From the NCBI GenBank assembly GCA_963823945.1, contig CAWGNK010000005.1, positions 360,985 through 424,984 of the forward strand: 64,000 bases of DNA, given 5' to 3'. The notes under the pieces were generated by a model. The model had not been told where the DNA came from. It saw only the letters and a program-made list of their open reading frames with translations, and did not search any database. Below, one piece after another: positions 43,195-51,559 of the stretch. Both the position numbers and the translations under genes were made by a program. The first letter of the stretch is position 1; each line of letters begins with the position of its first letter. This DNA comes from Bog-793 sp963823945. Lineage in GTDB: Bacteria; Actinomycetota; Acidimicrobiia; Acidimicrobiales; Bog-793.

Positions 43195-45012
43195 ATGCCC
43201 GATCCGCGCACGGTCCCGATCTCGTCGCACCCGAATATCGACCCGGATGCGATCGCCGGCCGTGAGTTCCCGGTCGTGTGGCGCGGCTACGACCCCGAGC
43301 CCGTCCACCGGTTCTTGATCGACGTGTCCCAGCTCCTCCGGGTGGCGCGTGCCCGCCAGCAGGAGCTGTCGGACCGGCTCGCCGACGCCGAACGCCGCGC
43401 CGCCGAGCCGGAGCTCGACGAGGCGACCATCTCCGCCGCGCTCGGCGCGGAGACGGCGAAGGTCCTCCACGTGGCACACGCCGCGGCGAACGAGGTGCTC
43501 GTCAAGGCGGAGGCCCGCGCGGCCCACATCGTCGCCGAGGCGGAGGCGGCGAGCCAGGATCTCCTCCGCCGGGCCGAGGCCGACGCCCTCGTGATCGTCA
43601 ACGAGGCCCGCGTTGCGGCGAACGCGACGATCGAGGACGCCAAGGCGGACTGCCGGGCGATCATCGACGAGTCGCGCGAGGTCCGCCGCCGCGTGCTCAA
43701 CGACCTCGCCGAACGCCGCAAGCTCTACTACTCCCAGATCGAGCAGCTGCGCGCCGGGAAGGACACGCTGGCGACGGTCATCGCCCACGTGGCGGAGACG
43801 GTCTCGACCGTGCAGGCGCGGCTCGAGGGCTCCGAGGACGACGCCCGCGCCGCGGCCGAGGTCGCCCGGCGTGCGACGGAATCCGAGCCCGTCGGCCCTC
43901 CCGTCGACGAGGGTGACGCCGGACCGGTCACCTTCGCGCCGCCGGCGAGCGGTCTCGGAGAGGCGGGACGGGAGGAGGGTGTCGCCGAGTTCGCCGAGGT
44001 GGCGTCGGGCGAGCCCTTTGAAGACGAGGTGACGGCGCAGGACGAGGATGGCGACGAGCCGGGACCCGGCGCGGACGGTCGTGCGCTTCCGGTCGCCGAC
44101 ACTTCGGGGGCCGCGATCGTCGACGAGCTCTTCGCCCGCATCCGTGAGTCTTCCGCCGCGGCGGCGGCACAACCCGCCGCCCCCACGGTCGTCGCGGACG
44201 GGGCCGAGCCGCAACCGGTCGCCGACACCGGAGATGAGGAGACGGTCGCCGACGACGAGCTGGAGGCCGAGGGGGGGGATGCGCCTTCCGGGTCGCGTGA
44301 AGACACCGCCGCCGGGACGCGGGCGGCGGTGCTGCGCTGGCGCGACGAGCATCTCGAGGCGCCGTCCGCCGAGCTCGTCCACGTGCTGAAGCGGGCCTTG
44401 CGTGTCGAGCAGAACGAGCTGATGAACCGACTGCGCGAGGCCCCCCCCGGCACGGCGCCGTCGACGCTGTCCTCGCCTGCCGATGAGGCGCAGCGTTTCG
44501 CCGAGGTGGCGAGTGAGGCGCTGGCGGCGGTATGGCGCGAGGGGGCGCGTTTCGCCCGCGAGCAGCTGAGTCCGGACGGCGAGGCGCCGGACGCCGACGA
44601 CGCCGACGACGTGGCCCGCGCCGCGGTCGAGGCGGTCACACAGAGCCTCGGGTCGGAGATCGCGAACTCGATCGCCGGCCGTCTCGCCCAGGGTTTTGGC
44701 GCCGGTGACGCCGATGCGGGATCGCTCCAGCAGGTCGCCGGTGCCGCCTACCACGACTGGCGGGCGGAGCGGATCGAGGAGACGGCGGGGGACTACGTGA
44801 CGAGGGTCTTCGCGCTCGGCACGCTCGAGGTGGCGCGCGCCGCCGGCGCCAGGGCCTCCTGGGTCGTCGGTGATGGGACGAGCCGTTGCTCGGACTGCGA
44901 CGACAACGAGCTGGCGGGGCTCGTCGGGGCCGGCGCCGCCTTCCCCACGGGCCAGGCCCATCCGCCCGCCCACGGCGGCTGCCGGTGCCTACTCGTGCCG
45001 GCGGGGGGGTAG
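43195..45012 (+). CDS. DivIVA-domain coiled-coil protein with phage head-protein-like C-terminus
   Basis: 605 aa. Residues about 20-50 (REFPVVWRGYDPEPVHRFLIDV in two parts) are a DivIVA membrane-curvature domain. A long coiled coil follows to about residue 210, then an acidic low-complexity linker (215-350). The last 250 residues are helical and end in C565-x2-C568 ... H589-PPA-H593-x2-C596-x-C598. That ending (SRCSDCDDNE, then PPAHGGCRCLLVP) strongly resembles the C-terminus of SPP1 gp7/Mu gpF phage head-morphogenesis proteins. It probably localises to poles or septa; the tail could bind zinc. No fusion-breaking stop is visible, so it is one protein. Confidence 0.8.
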   Translation: MPDPRTVPISSHPNIDPDAIAGREFPVVWRGYDPEPVHRFLIDVSQLLRVARARQQELSDRLADAERRAAEPELDEATISAALGAETAKVLHVAHAAANEVLVKAEARAAHIVAEAEAASQDLLRRAEADALVIVNEARVAANATIEDAKADCRAIIDESREVRRRVLNDLAERRKLYYSQIEQLRAGKDTLATVIAHVAETVSTVQARLEGSEDDARAAAEVARRATESEPVGPPVDEGDAGPVTFAPPASGLGEAGREEGVAEFAEVASGEPFEDEVTAQDEDGDEPGPGADGRALPVADTSGAAIVDELFARIRESSAAAAAQPAAPTVVADGAEPQPVADTGDEETVADDELEAEGGDAPSGSREDTAAGTRAAVLRWRDEHLEAPSAELVHVLKRALRVEQNELMNRLREAPPGTAPSTLSSPADEAQRFAEVASEALAAVWREGARFAREQLSPDGEAPDADDADDVARAAVEAVTQSLGSEIANSIAGRLAQGFGAGDADAGSLQQVAGAAYHDWRAERIEETAGDYVTRVFALGTLEVARAAGARASWVVGDGTSRCSDCDDNELAGLVGAGAAFPTGQAHPPAHGGCRCLLVPAGG

Positions 45013-45018
45013 CGGATC

Positions 45019-47928
45019 ATGCGGGTCCCGCCCGAGCCGCGCTACCGGCCACCGATCCGGCGCCGCCACGTCGTCATCGTCGCGGTCGTCGTCGCGCTCC
45101 TCGTCCTGCTCGTCGCCGTGCAGGGACTCGCCGGGGTCTACGCCAACTTCCTGTGGTTCCACTACGACGGCCTCGGCAGCGTCTGGAGCGAGGTCACGGT
45201 GACCAAGATCGTGCTCGCGGCCGTGTTCGTGGCGATCGCCTGGGTGCTGTTGTGGGTGTCGCTCTTCGTCGTCGACACCGTCACGCCCCGTGCCGTCTTC
45301 CTCGCCCCGGACAACGAGCTCGTCCGGCGCTACCAGGCGACGGTCGGGCCCTTCGCGCTCCTGCTGCGCACCGTCGTGTCGCTCGTCATCGCCCTCATCC
45401 TCGGCGTGGGCGCCTCCGGGCAGTGGCAGCACTGGATCCTTTTCGAGCACGCCCTGCCGTTCGGCCGAGTCGATCCGCTCTTCCACCGGGACGTGAGCTT
45501 CTTCGTCTTCCGGCTGCCGTTCCTGTCGTTCCTCGTCGACTGGATCTTCGTCGCGCTCCTCGTGACGCTCATCGTGACGGCGGTCGCCTACTTCCTGAAC
45601 GGCGCGATCCAGTTCCGCCGGGGCGCGCGGGTGGAACCGCGGGCGATCGCCCATCTGTCGCTGATCCTGGCGCTGATGGTCCTCGAGCGGGCCTGGGCCT
45701 ACTACTACGTCGACCGCTACGGGCTCGACCTGTCGTCGTCGGGGGTGGTGCACGGGGCCTCGTACACCGACGTCCACGTGCGCCTGGCGGCACTGACGCT
45801 GCTCGCCGTGATCTCGCTCTTGGCCTTCGTGGCGCTCAGCGTCAACGTCTACCGCCGCTCGCTCGCCCTGCCGGCGATCGCCTTCGGGCTGTGGGCCTTC
45901 CTCGCCCTCGTCGTCGGGGTCATCTACCCGGCGATCTTCCAGGTGCTGCGCGTCACCCCCGCCCAGAGCACACTCGAGCTGCCGTACATCAAGGACAACA
46001 TCGCCGCGACCCGCTACACGATGGGGATCGGAGACGTGACGCGTCACAGCTTCCCGGCGAACGAGGACCTCACGCCGACGGTCCTCACCCAGTACCAGAA
46101 GACGCTCTCGGACGTGCTGTTGTGGGACTCGTCGGTCGCGGTGCCGACCTTCCAGAAGCTGCAGGTCATCAAGAGCTACTACCAGGTGAACTCGCTCGCC
46201 GTCGACCGCTACACGATCGACGGCAAGACCACGCCGGTCCTCGTCGGCGTGCGCTCCCTCAACCCGGGCGGGCTCGCCCAGCAGAGCTGGGTGAACACGC
46301 ACCTGCAGTACACGCACGGCTACGGCGTGGTCGCCGCCGCCGGCAACGTCGCCAACACGAGCAACCTGCCGCACTTCCTCGCCGGCTCCATCCCGGAGAC
46401 GGCGAAGTCGGCGGCGCTCGTCGTCAGCCATCCCGCCGTCTACTACGCGCCGGGTGACAGCGAGTACGTGATCGTCGACACCAAACAGCCCGAGGTCCAG
46501 TACCAGGCGGCGAACGGGACGAACGTCGAGGGCCACTGCCACGGTTGCGGCGGGATCCCGATCGGGGGGTTCCTGAACCGGCTCGCCTTCGCGATCCACC
46601 TGCGGGACCTGAACCTGTTGATCTCCAACCTCGTCACCGGCCAGTCGCGGCTCATCTACGTCGCCGACATCGAGGCCCGCGTCGAAAAGGCGCTGCCGTT
46701 CCTCACCATCGACTCGCACCCGTACCCGGTCGTCGTCGGCGGCCAGATCGACTGGGTCGTCGACGCCTACACGACGAGCAACTACTTCCCCTACGGCCAG
46801 CCGGCCGTGACGAACATCCTCCCCAAGGGGAGCGGGTTGGCCGGGACCTACAACTACGTGCGCGACGCCGTCAAGGTCGTCGTCAACGCCTACACGGGCA
46901 AGATGTCGTTCTACGTCATCGCCCCCAAGGACCCGCTGATCCGGGCCTACGAGGCCGCCTTCCCGGGGCTCTTCCGGCCGCTGTCGGCGATGAGCCCGGT
47001 CCTCCAGGCCCACCTGCGCTACCCGCAGGACCTCACCATGGTGCAGGCCGACATGTACGGCCGCTACCACATCGAGTCGCCCGCCGGCTTCTACAGCCTG
47101 TCGGACGCCTGGGACCTCTCGCAGACTTCGAACTCGGCGTCGGGATCGCCCTCCAGCCAGCTCGCCCGGGCCAACGGCTCGGTCGCCCGCTACACGCCGG
47201 TCTACGAACTGCTCCAGCTCCCCGGCCAGGCCAAGCTCACCTTCGATGCCGTGGAACCGCTCGTGCCGTTCAGCTCCAACGACAACCTGCAGACCTTGCG
47301 GTCGATCTTCGTCGCGGACTCCGACGCCTCAAGCTACGGCAAGCTCGACGCCTACGTCGCGCCCGGCGAGTCGGTGCACGGGCCGGCGCTCGCCAACGCC
47401 GACATCAACGCCAACCCGACGATCTCCAAGGCCATCACACTGCTCGACAGCAGGGGATCGACGGTGTCGCTCGGCACGGTGCAGATCCTGCCGATCGCCG
47501 ACTCGCTCATCTACGTGCGCCCGCTCTACGTCTCGTCCTCGCAGACCCCCTTCCCGCAGCTCGTCGACGTTGTCGTCGTGTACGGCAAGCACGTCGCGAT
47601 GGAACCGACGCTCAGCGGTGCGCTCGGTGCGATCTTCGGCGGCGCCCCGGCGACGACGGGACCATCGGGGAAGGGGAAGGGCGGGAAGACCACCGTGCCG
47701 GCCCAGGCCCGCGCCGACCTCGCCCAGGCGTACGCCGAGTTCCAGGCCGCCAAGGCGGCCCTCGCGCATGGGAATCTCGGCGCCTACCAGCAGGACGTGA
47801 CCTCGGCCGGGAAGTTCCTCGCCGAGGCGAACGCGATCGTGAACGCGACGCCCACGACCTCGACCACGACGACGACGATCCCGGGCGGCAAGTCGCACGC
47901 CCACGTGGCCACCTCCTCGGCGGCCTGA
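45019..47928 (+). CDS. UPF0182 family large membrane protein
   Basis: 969 aa of the COG1615/UPF0182 family. Seven hydrophobic helices lie in the first 330 residues (VVIVAVVVALLVLLVAV, VLAAVFVAIAWVLLWVSLFVV and others). A large external domain follows with ANFLWFHYDGLG near the start and family segments such as GIGDVTRHSFPANEDLTP, VDRYTIDGKTTPVLVG and FPYGQPAVTN. It ends in a Thr-rich tail. The function is unknown across the family. ATG 45019 starts 6 bases after the DivIVA-like stop, so the two are co-transcribed. Confidence 0.93.
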   Translation: MRVPPEPRYRPPIRRRHVVIVAVVVALLVLLVAVQGLAGVYANFLWFHYDGLGSVWSEVTVTKIVLAAVFVAIAWVLLWVSLFVVDTVTPRAVFLAPDNELVRRYQATVGPFALLLRTVVSLVIALILGVGASGQWQHWILFEHALPFGRVDPLFHRDVSFFVFRLPFLSFLVDWIFVALLVTLIVTAVAYFLNGAIQFRRGARVEPRAIAHLSLILALMVLERAWAYYYVDRYGLDLSSSGVVHGASYTDVHVRLAALTLLAVISLLAFVALSVNVYRRSLALPAIAFGLWAFLALVVGVIYPAIFQVLRVTPAQSTLELPYIKDNIAATRYTMGIGDVTRHSFPANEDLTPTVLTQYQKTLSDVLLWDSSVAVPTFQKLQVIKSYYQVNSLAVDRYTIDGKTTPVLVGVRSLNPGGLAQQSWVNTHLQYTHGYGVVAAAGNVANTSNLPHFLAGSIPETAKSAALVVSHPAVYYAPGDSEYVIVDTKQPEVQYQAANGTNVEGHCHGCGGIPIGGFLNRLAFAIHLRDLNLLISNLVTGQSRLIYVADIEARVEKALPFLTIDSHPYPVVVGGQIDWVVDAYTTSNYFPYGQPAVTNILPKGSGLAGTYNYVRDAVKVVVNAYTGKMSFYVIAPKDPLIRAYEAAFPGLFRPLSAMSPVLQAHLRYPQDLTMVQADMYGRYHIESPAGFYSLSDAWDLSQTSNSASGSPSSQLARANGSVARYTPVYELLQLPGQAKLTFDAVEPLVPFSSNDNLQTLRSIFVADSDASSYGKLDAYVAPGESVHGPALANADINANPTISKAITLLDSRGSTVSLGTVQILPIADSLIYVRPLYVSSSQTPFPQLVDVVVVYGKHVAMEPTLSGALGAIFGGAPATTGPSGKGKGGKTTVPAQARADLAQAYAEFQAAKAALAHGNLGAYQQDVTSAGKFLAEANAIVNATPTTSTTTTTIPGGKSHAHVATSSAA

Positions 47929-48196
47929 AGAAAGCGCGAGTCGTCCCGGCCGGTTGATCCGGTGGGTCAGGCAAATTCGCCGGGACAGATCCAGTGTGTC
48001 CGTTGCGCGCCGGTGGTTGCTCGCTCAGTACGCTGACGGCGCCGGGCTCGGCGCGGAGTGCTTGGGCTGATGGCGCCCGAGGTTGCGTACCGGGACCCGG
48101 CACCAGCGCCCGGCCGGGTGAGCGTGCTGGGACGCGGGGCCACGCGGCTCTCGCCGGGTGGACCGACCGGTAGCCCCCGGACCGGTGGCGAGAGGC
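47929..48196 (+). other. Intergenic between convergent genes
   Basis: About 268 bases with no supported gene. A TACGCT near 48028 fits TANNNT but no start codon follows at the leaderless distance. No clear terminator was recognised. Confidence 0.4.
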
Positions 48197-49285
48197 TCAG
48201 CGGCAGTGAGCCCGGTAGGCAGGCGTCCCCGGCTGGTATGCCGCTCCGGAATTGGGACTCACCTGAAGGCACGACTCGTCCACCGCCACGAACTGCGAGG
48301 CGGGGATCGCCTTCAGCTGATCGACCTCCGTGTAGGTCCACGACGTGCTGGCATCTCCTTGGAAGAACCAGTTGCTGCCGTTGTCGGCGAGGATGAGGCC
48401 GTAGGTCTTCATCGTCCTGATCACGGTTTGGCACATTGCCGCGCACTCTGACGCCGGCAACGAGAAACTCGCGTCCAGCCTGAAGCGCGCGCCCATCGGG
48501 GGGCAGTCACCGTTCGCCTGCCCCGCCTCGTGGCGTGCGGGCCACAGGTATGACCGTTGCGTGCAATCGGCTGTGAAGCGGATCGCGTGGTCGAGCGTCC
48601 CGGATCTCACCTCCGCGTACTGCACCAGCAGGGGAGCGATGGGAAGACCTGCCGCATCCGCCGAGGTCCAGCCAGCCGGACGCAAGGCATTGGACCGAAG
48701 GCTCCAGATGGCACCCGAACCCGCAGTCGATCGGCCGTCCGGCCCGTAGTACGCGTCCCACAGCTCGTACAGCCGGCAGGTCGACGGGTTCACCATCAGG
48801 GCATGGCGGTCTCCGGAGGCCTTCCTCCCGCCTTCGATCGGGGTCGACGAAGAGAACGGGTAGCGGCCCGCGTTGCTCTGGTCCGCATATTCGAAACCGA
48901 CGTGAACCAGTTGCTGACGCGGGTTCACCACCTGAAAGGGGATGCCGTACGGATTGTTCTCGTTGCCGGACGGCCCGTAGTCGGGGTGCAGGTAGGTGGT
49001 GGCCGAATCCATGGAGGCAAGCCATTTCGCACTGTTCCGGTTCACAGGAAGACCCGTGATCGGAGTGTTGAGGACATTGTTCACCGGGAACGAAGGGCAA
49101 CTCGTGCCGGGGAACCTCGGTCCTGGGGCGGCGGCGGCGATCGCCGCCGGATTGTCTCGGGGTGACGCCGCGGACACGGATCCGGACATTTCCACGCCTA
49201 AGGAGCCGCCAACGAGCAACCCCATCACGCCGAGGTTTACGGCTTGGAGGGCGACGCCGCCCCTCCGCAAGAGGCTCGAACGCAT
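48197..49285 (-). CDS. Secreted protein of unknown function
   Basis: 362 aa with a signal peptide (GGVALQAVNLGVMGLLVGGSLG, about residues 9-30). The mature part contains PSFPVNNVLNTPITGLPVN, LHPDYGPSG, YGIPFQVV, ADQSNAGRYPF, STCRLYELW and LAVDESC-type segments with about eight Cys, so it is probably disulfide-bonded. The pattern NPSTCRLYELWDA next to RHALMV recalls a family of extracellular proteins of unknown role in soil actinobacteria. ATG 49285 has GAGGAGG immediately upstream. It is transcribed away from the tRNA. Confidence 0.75.
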   Translation of the reverse strand: MRSSLLRRGGVALQAVNLGVMGLLVGGSLGVEMSGSVSAASPRDNPAAIAAAAPGPRFPGTSCPSFPVNNVLNTPITGLPVNRNSAKWLASMDSATTYLHPDYGPSGNENNPYGIPFQVVNPRQQLVHVGFEYADQSNAGRYPFSSSTPIEGGRKASGDRHALMVNPSTCRLYELWDAYYGPDGRSTAGSGAIWSLRSNALRPAGWTSADAAGLPIAPLLVQYAEVRSGTLDHAIRFTADCTQRSYLWPARHEAGQANGDCPPMGARFRLDASFSLPASECAAMCQTVIRTMKTYGLILADNGSNWFFQGDASTSWTYTEVDQLKAIPASQFVAVDESCLQVSPNSGAAYQPGTPAYRAHCR

Positions 49286-49366
49286 CTCCCTCCTCCTCGC
49301 TGTTTGTCTGTCGGCTTCCTCACGGCGGCACCGCTGGATCCACCCAGGGATCAAGGTGGTCGGTGG

Positions 49367-49372
49367 TAAAAT
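49367..49372 (+). promoter_or_regulatory. -10 box of tRNA-fMet
   Basis: TAAAAT, 14 bases before the mature tRNA 5' end, in an AT-rich patch; no clear -35. Confidence 0.6.
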
Positions 49373-49386
49373 CAATCTAATTGCGC

Positions 49387-49463
<77 letters not shown>

Positions 49464-49479
49464 AGAAAAGAGCAGGTCA

Positions 49480-49505
49480 GGGCCGGTGCGAGAGCACCGG
49501 CCCTT
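49480..49505 (+). terminator. Terminator after tRNA-fMet
   Basis: Ten-bp perfect GC stem (arms 49480-49489 and 49494-49503) with a GAGA loop, followed by TT and a weak T run. Confidence 0.75.
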
Positions 49506-49561
49506 CTGCTGCCCATCAATCCATCCCATGAGTCATCCCATGAACGGTCGCACCACGCCGC

Positions 49562-49567
49562 TACCAT
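49562..49567 (+). promoter_or_regulatory. -10 box of leaderless integrase gene
   Basis: TACCAT ends 7 bases before the GTG at 49575. Confidence 0.5.
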
Positions 49568-49574
49568 GGGATGC

Positions 49575-50738
49575 GTGCGTGGATCGAAGCGCCAGATTCG
49601 TCCAGGGGTGTGGGAGCTACGGGTGTCGCTTGGCAACGACCCCGTCACCGGCAAGCTGCGCCAGCTCTCCAAGACTTTCCACGGTGGCTCACGTGCAGCG
49701 GACGCTGCACTCCGTGACCTCGTCGACCAGCAAGCCCCCGGCCGGGCTGACGGCGTCGGAGCGACCGTTGGTCAGCTCCTCGACCGCTGGCTCGAAGAGT
49801 GCGAGCGGCTCGACCTCTCCCCGACGACGATCCGTAACTACAAGGCGCAGATCACGCGGACCATCCGTCCTCGGCTCGGCAAGCTGAAGCTCAGCCAGCT
49901 CACCGCCCGTCACCTGGACGACCTGTACGGCGCTATGAAGGACGCTGGCAAGTCCCCCAAGACGATCCGGAATCACCACGCCATCATCTCCGCAGCCCTC
50001 CACCAAGCCGTGCGCTGGGGATGGGTCCGCACGAACGTCGCCGAACAAGCAAAGCCCCCTCGGGTTGCCCATCGTCGAGTGCAAGCGCCATCTGTCGATG
50101 TCGTCCGAGACGTCATCGAGGAGGCAGAGCGTCGAGACCCACGGCTTGCTCCGTTCCTCATGCTCGCTGCGCTCACCGGCATGCGCCGTGGCGAGCTATG
50201 TGCGCTCCGTTGGACCGACGTCGATCTCACCCGTGGTGTCATCGAAGTCGCTCGCTCTGTCGTCGTCGTTGAGGGTGGGCTTGCCGAGAAGTCCACCAAG
50301 ACGGATCGCTCCCGGAAGGTCGCTCTTGACCCGGTCGGCGTCGCCCTCCTAACCGCTCATCGAGCACACGTCGATACCTGGATCACCGAGGCTGGAGGCG
50401 AGCTTGAGCCCGACGCCTTCGTCTTTTCCCCCTTTGTCGAAGCCAGGACCCCGTTCCGGCCCGACAACGTGACGTCGTTTTTCATCCGTGTCCGGGATGA
50501 GGTTGGCGCACCACACGTGCGTCTTCACGACCTGCGTCATTTCACCGCCACGCAGCTCATCGGGGCTGGCGTGGACGTCCGTACCGTCGCCGACTTTCTT
50601 GGCCACTCCGATCCCTCGCTCACTCTTCGGGTGTACTCCCACGCCATCGAGGAGCGGAACCGAGCAGCAGCCATCGTCATGGGCCAGGTGCTGGCCGCCA
50701 AGGACAAGAAGCCAGCCGATCTGACGAGCGGTAGCTAG
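49575..50738 (+). CDS. Tyrosine recombinase (phage/ICE integrase)
   Basis: 387 aa site-specific recombinase. The N-terminal AP2-like arm-binding region (VWELRVSLGNDPVTGKLRQ) is followed by a SAM-like core-binding domain (GATVGQLLDRWLEE ... SPTTIRNYKAQI) and the catalytic domain with Arg in LTGMRRGELCALRW, HDLRH (H and R), LGHSDPS and the nucleophile Tyr in RVYSHA. It lies 111 bases from the tRNA-fMet 3' end, reading away from it, as is typical for tRNA-targeting integrative elements. The GTG at 49575 is preferred to ATG 49566 because of the TACCAT spacing. No excisionase was seen. Confidence 0.93.
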   Translation: MRGSKRQIRPGVWELRVSLGNDPVTGKLRQLSKTFHGGSRAADAALRDLVDQQAPGRADGVGATVGQLLDRWLEECERLDLSPTTIRNYKAQITRTIRPRLGKLKLSQLTARHLDDLYGAMKDAGKSPKTIRNHHAIISAALHQAVRWGWVRTNVAEQAKPPRVAHRRVQAPSVDVVRDVIEEAERRDPRLAPFLMLAALTGMRRGELCALRWTDVDLTRGVIEVARSVVVVEGGLAEKSTKTDRSRKVALDPVGVALLTAHRAHVDTWITEAGGELEPDAFVFSPFVEARTPFRPDNVTSFFIRVRDEVGAPHVRLHDLRHFTATQLIGAGVDVRTVADFLGHSDPSLTLRVYSHAIEERNRAAAIVMGQVLAAKDKKPADLTSGS

Positions 50739-50823
50739 GAGGGAATAGCGAAACTCGTCACACGTCTGGTCGCGTCTTCGCCGCACGCGACCGGCATCGA
50801 AACGCGGTCGCCGTGGAGCTCGC

Positions 50824-51123
50824 CTACATCGACCGGTACTGAATGACCTTGTTCGGGTCGTGGAGCACGACAGTGCCAGCAATGAGGTCGTGGAGACACT
50901 TGCGGTCGTTTCTCGCGAGAAACAGGATGAACGACACGAGCTGGGTGATCCAGCCCAGGATGCCCTCGGCCAGACCCCCGATGATTTCGCGCAGTGCCAT
51001 CCACCACCAGCCCGCCACGCGCCCAGTTTCCGGTCGCCAGCAGCGCATCCCCAATACCTGCAAGGCCGGAGTCTGACCGCGATGTGTAGTAGATGGTGTA
51101 GTGACGGAAGATTCGATGGCCAC
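50824..51123 (-). pseudogene. RDD-family membrane protein fragment
   Basis: 99-codon frame with the C-terminal half of an RDD domain: RGQTPALQVLGMRCW, then GRVAGWWWMALREIIGG, a TM helix (ILGWITQLVSFILFLA) and LHDLIAGTVVLHD. The N-terminal half, including the first TM pair, is missing. In another frame just upstream (51238-51190) lies CPLCGSRWNTYWHHC, a possible zinc ribbon that such proteins often carry. It may be a decayed gene with a frameshift and internal deletion. Confidence 0.6.
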
Positions 51124-51551
51124 GCCGAGAGAAGTATTGGGTCCATTGTTTCTTGCCCACCGGTCGGATCTGAATCCTCAGCGAGCAGTGATGCCAGTAA
51201 GTATTCCATCGCGACCCACAGAGCGGGCAGGTCTGCATGAAGACGGGTCGCTGCATGGAGGCTACGAAGCGCCTACCGAGACGGGCGAATCGCCGTACTC
51301 GTGCCGGACTTGACAACCAACACAGTCACGGCAGAAGGCTACGCGCAACATGTTCGGTGATGCCCGTGCGTGCCCTCAGGGTGACCGTTTCATGGGCAGT
51401 GCGCGCGCCACTCGCGCTCAGCACGCGGGCAGTGCCCGCGTGCTGAGTTAGTGAAAACTCTTCGCGAAGCCGCTCGGGGCCTGTTCCGACGGGACGGTTC
51501 CAAGCGCGGCCTGGGGTAGCCGCTCAACGGCGTCGCCAGAGGCATCGGGCT
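51124..51551. other. Non-coding stretch of the island, left of the IS
   Basis: About 430 bases with the possible zinc-ribbon remnant at 51190-51238 on the minus strand and a long palindrome at 51419-51445. No intact gene. Confidence 0.5.
51419..51445. repeat. Perfect 13-bp palindrome with one-base centre
   Basis: CAGCACGCGGGCA, one G, then TGCCCGCGTGCTG. With a centre of one base it is better suited as a protein-binding site than a hairpin. A partial copy (GGGCAGTGCG) lies about 25 bases upstream. The function is unknown; a recombination or operator site of the island is possible. Confidence 0.7.
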
Positions 51552-51559
51552 CCGTGGAA
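51552..51559. repeat. Left 8-bp target-site duplication of IS
   Basis: CCGTGGAA, identical to 53011-53018 on the other side of the insertion. Confidence 0.85.

Noticed and set aside
42871..47070. Long minus-strand open frames (700 and 693 codons) opposite DivIVA and UPF0182
   Set aside because: Shadows of strongly supported plus-strand genes in high-GC DNA.
49566..49577. ATG 49566 as integrase start
   Set aside because: The -10 box TACCAT overlaps this ATG, whereas GTG 49575 sits 7 bases after it, as at other genes here.
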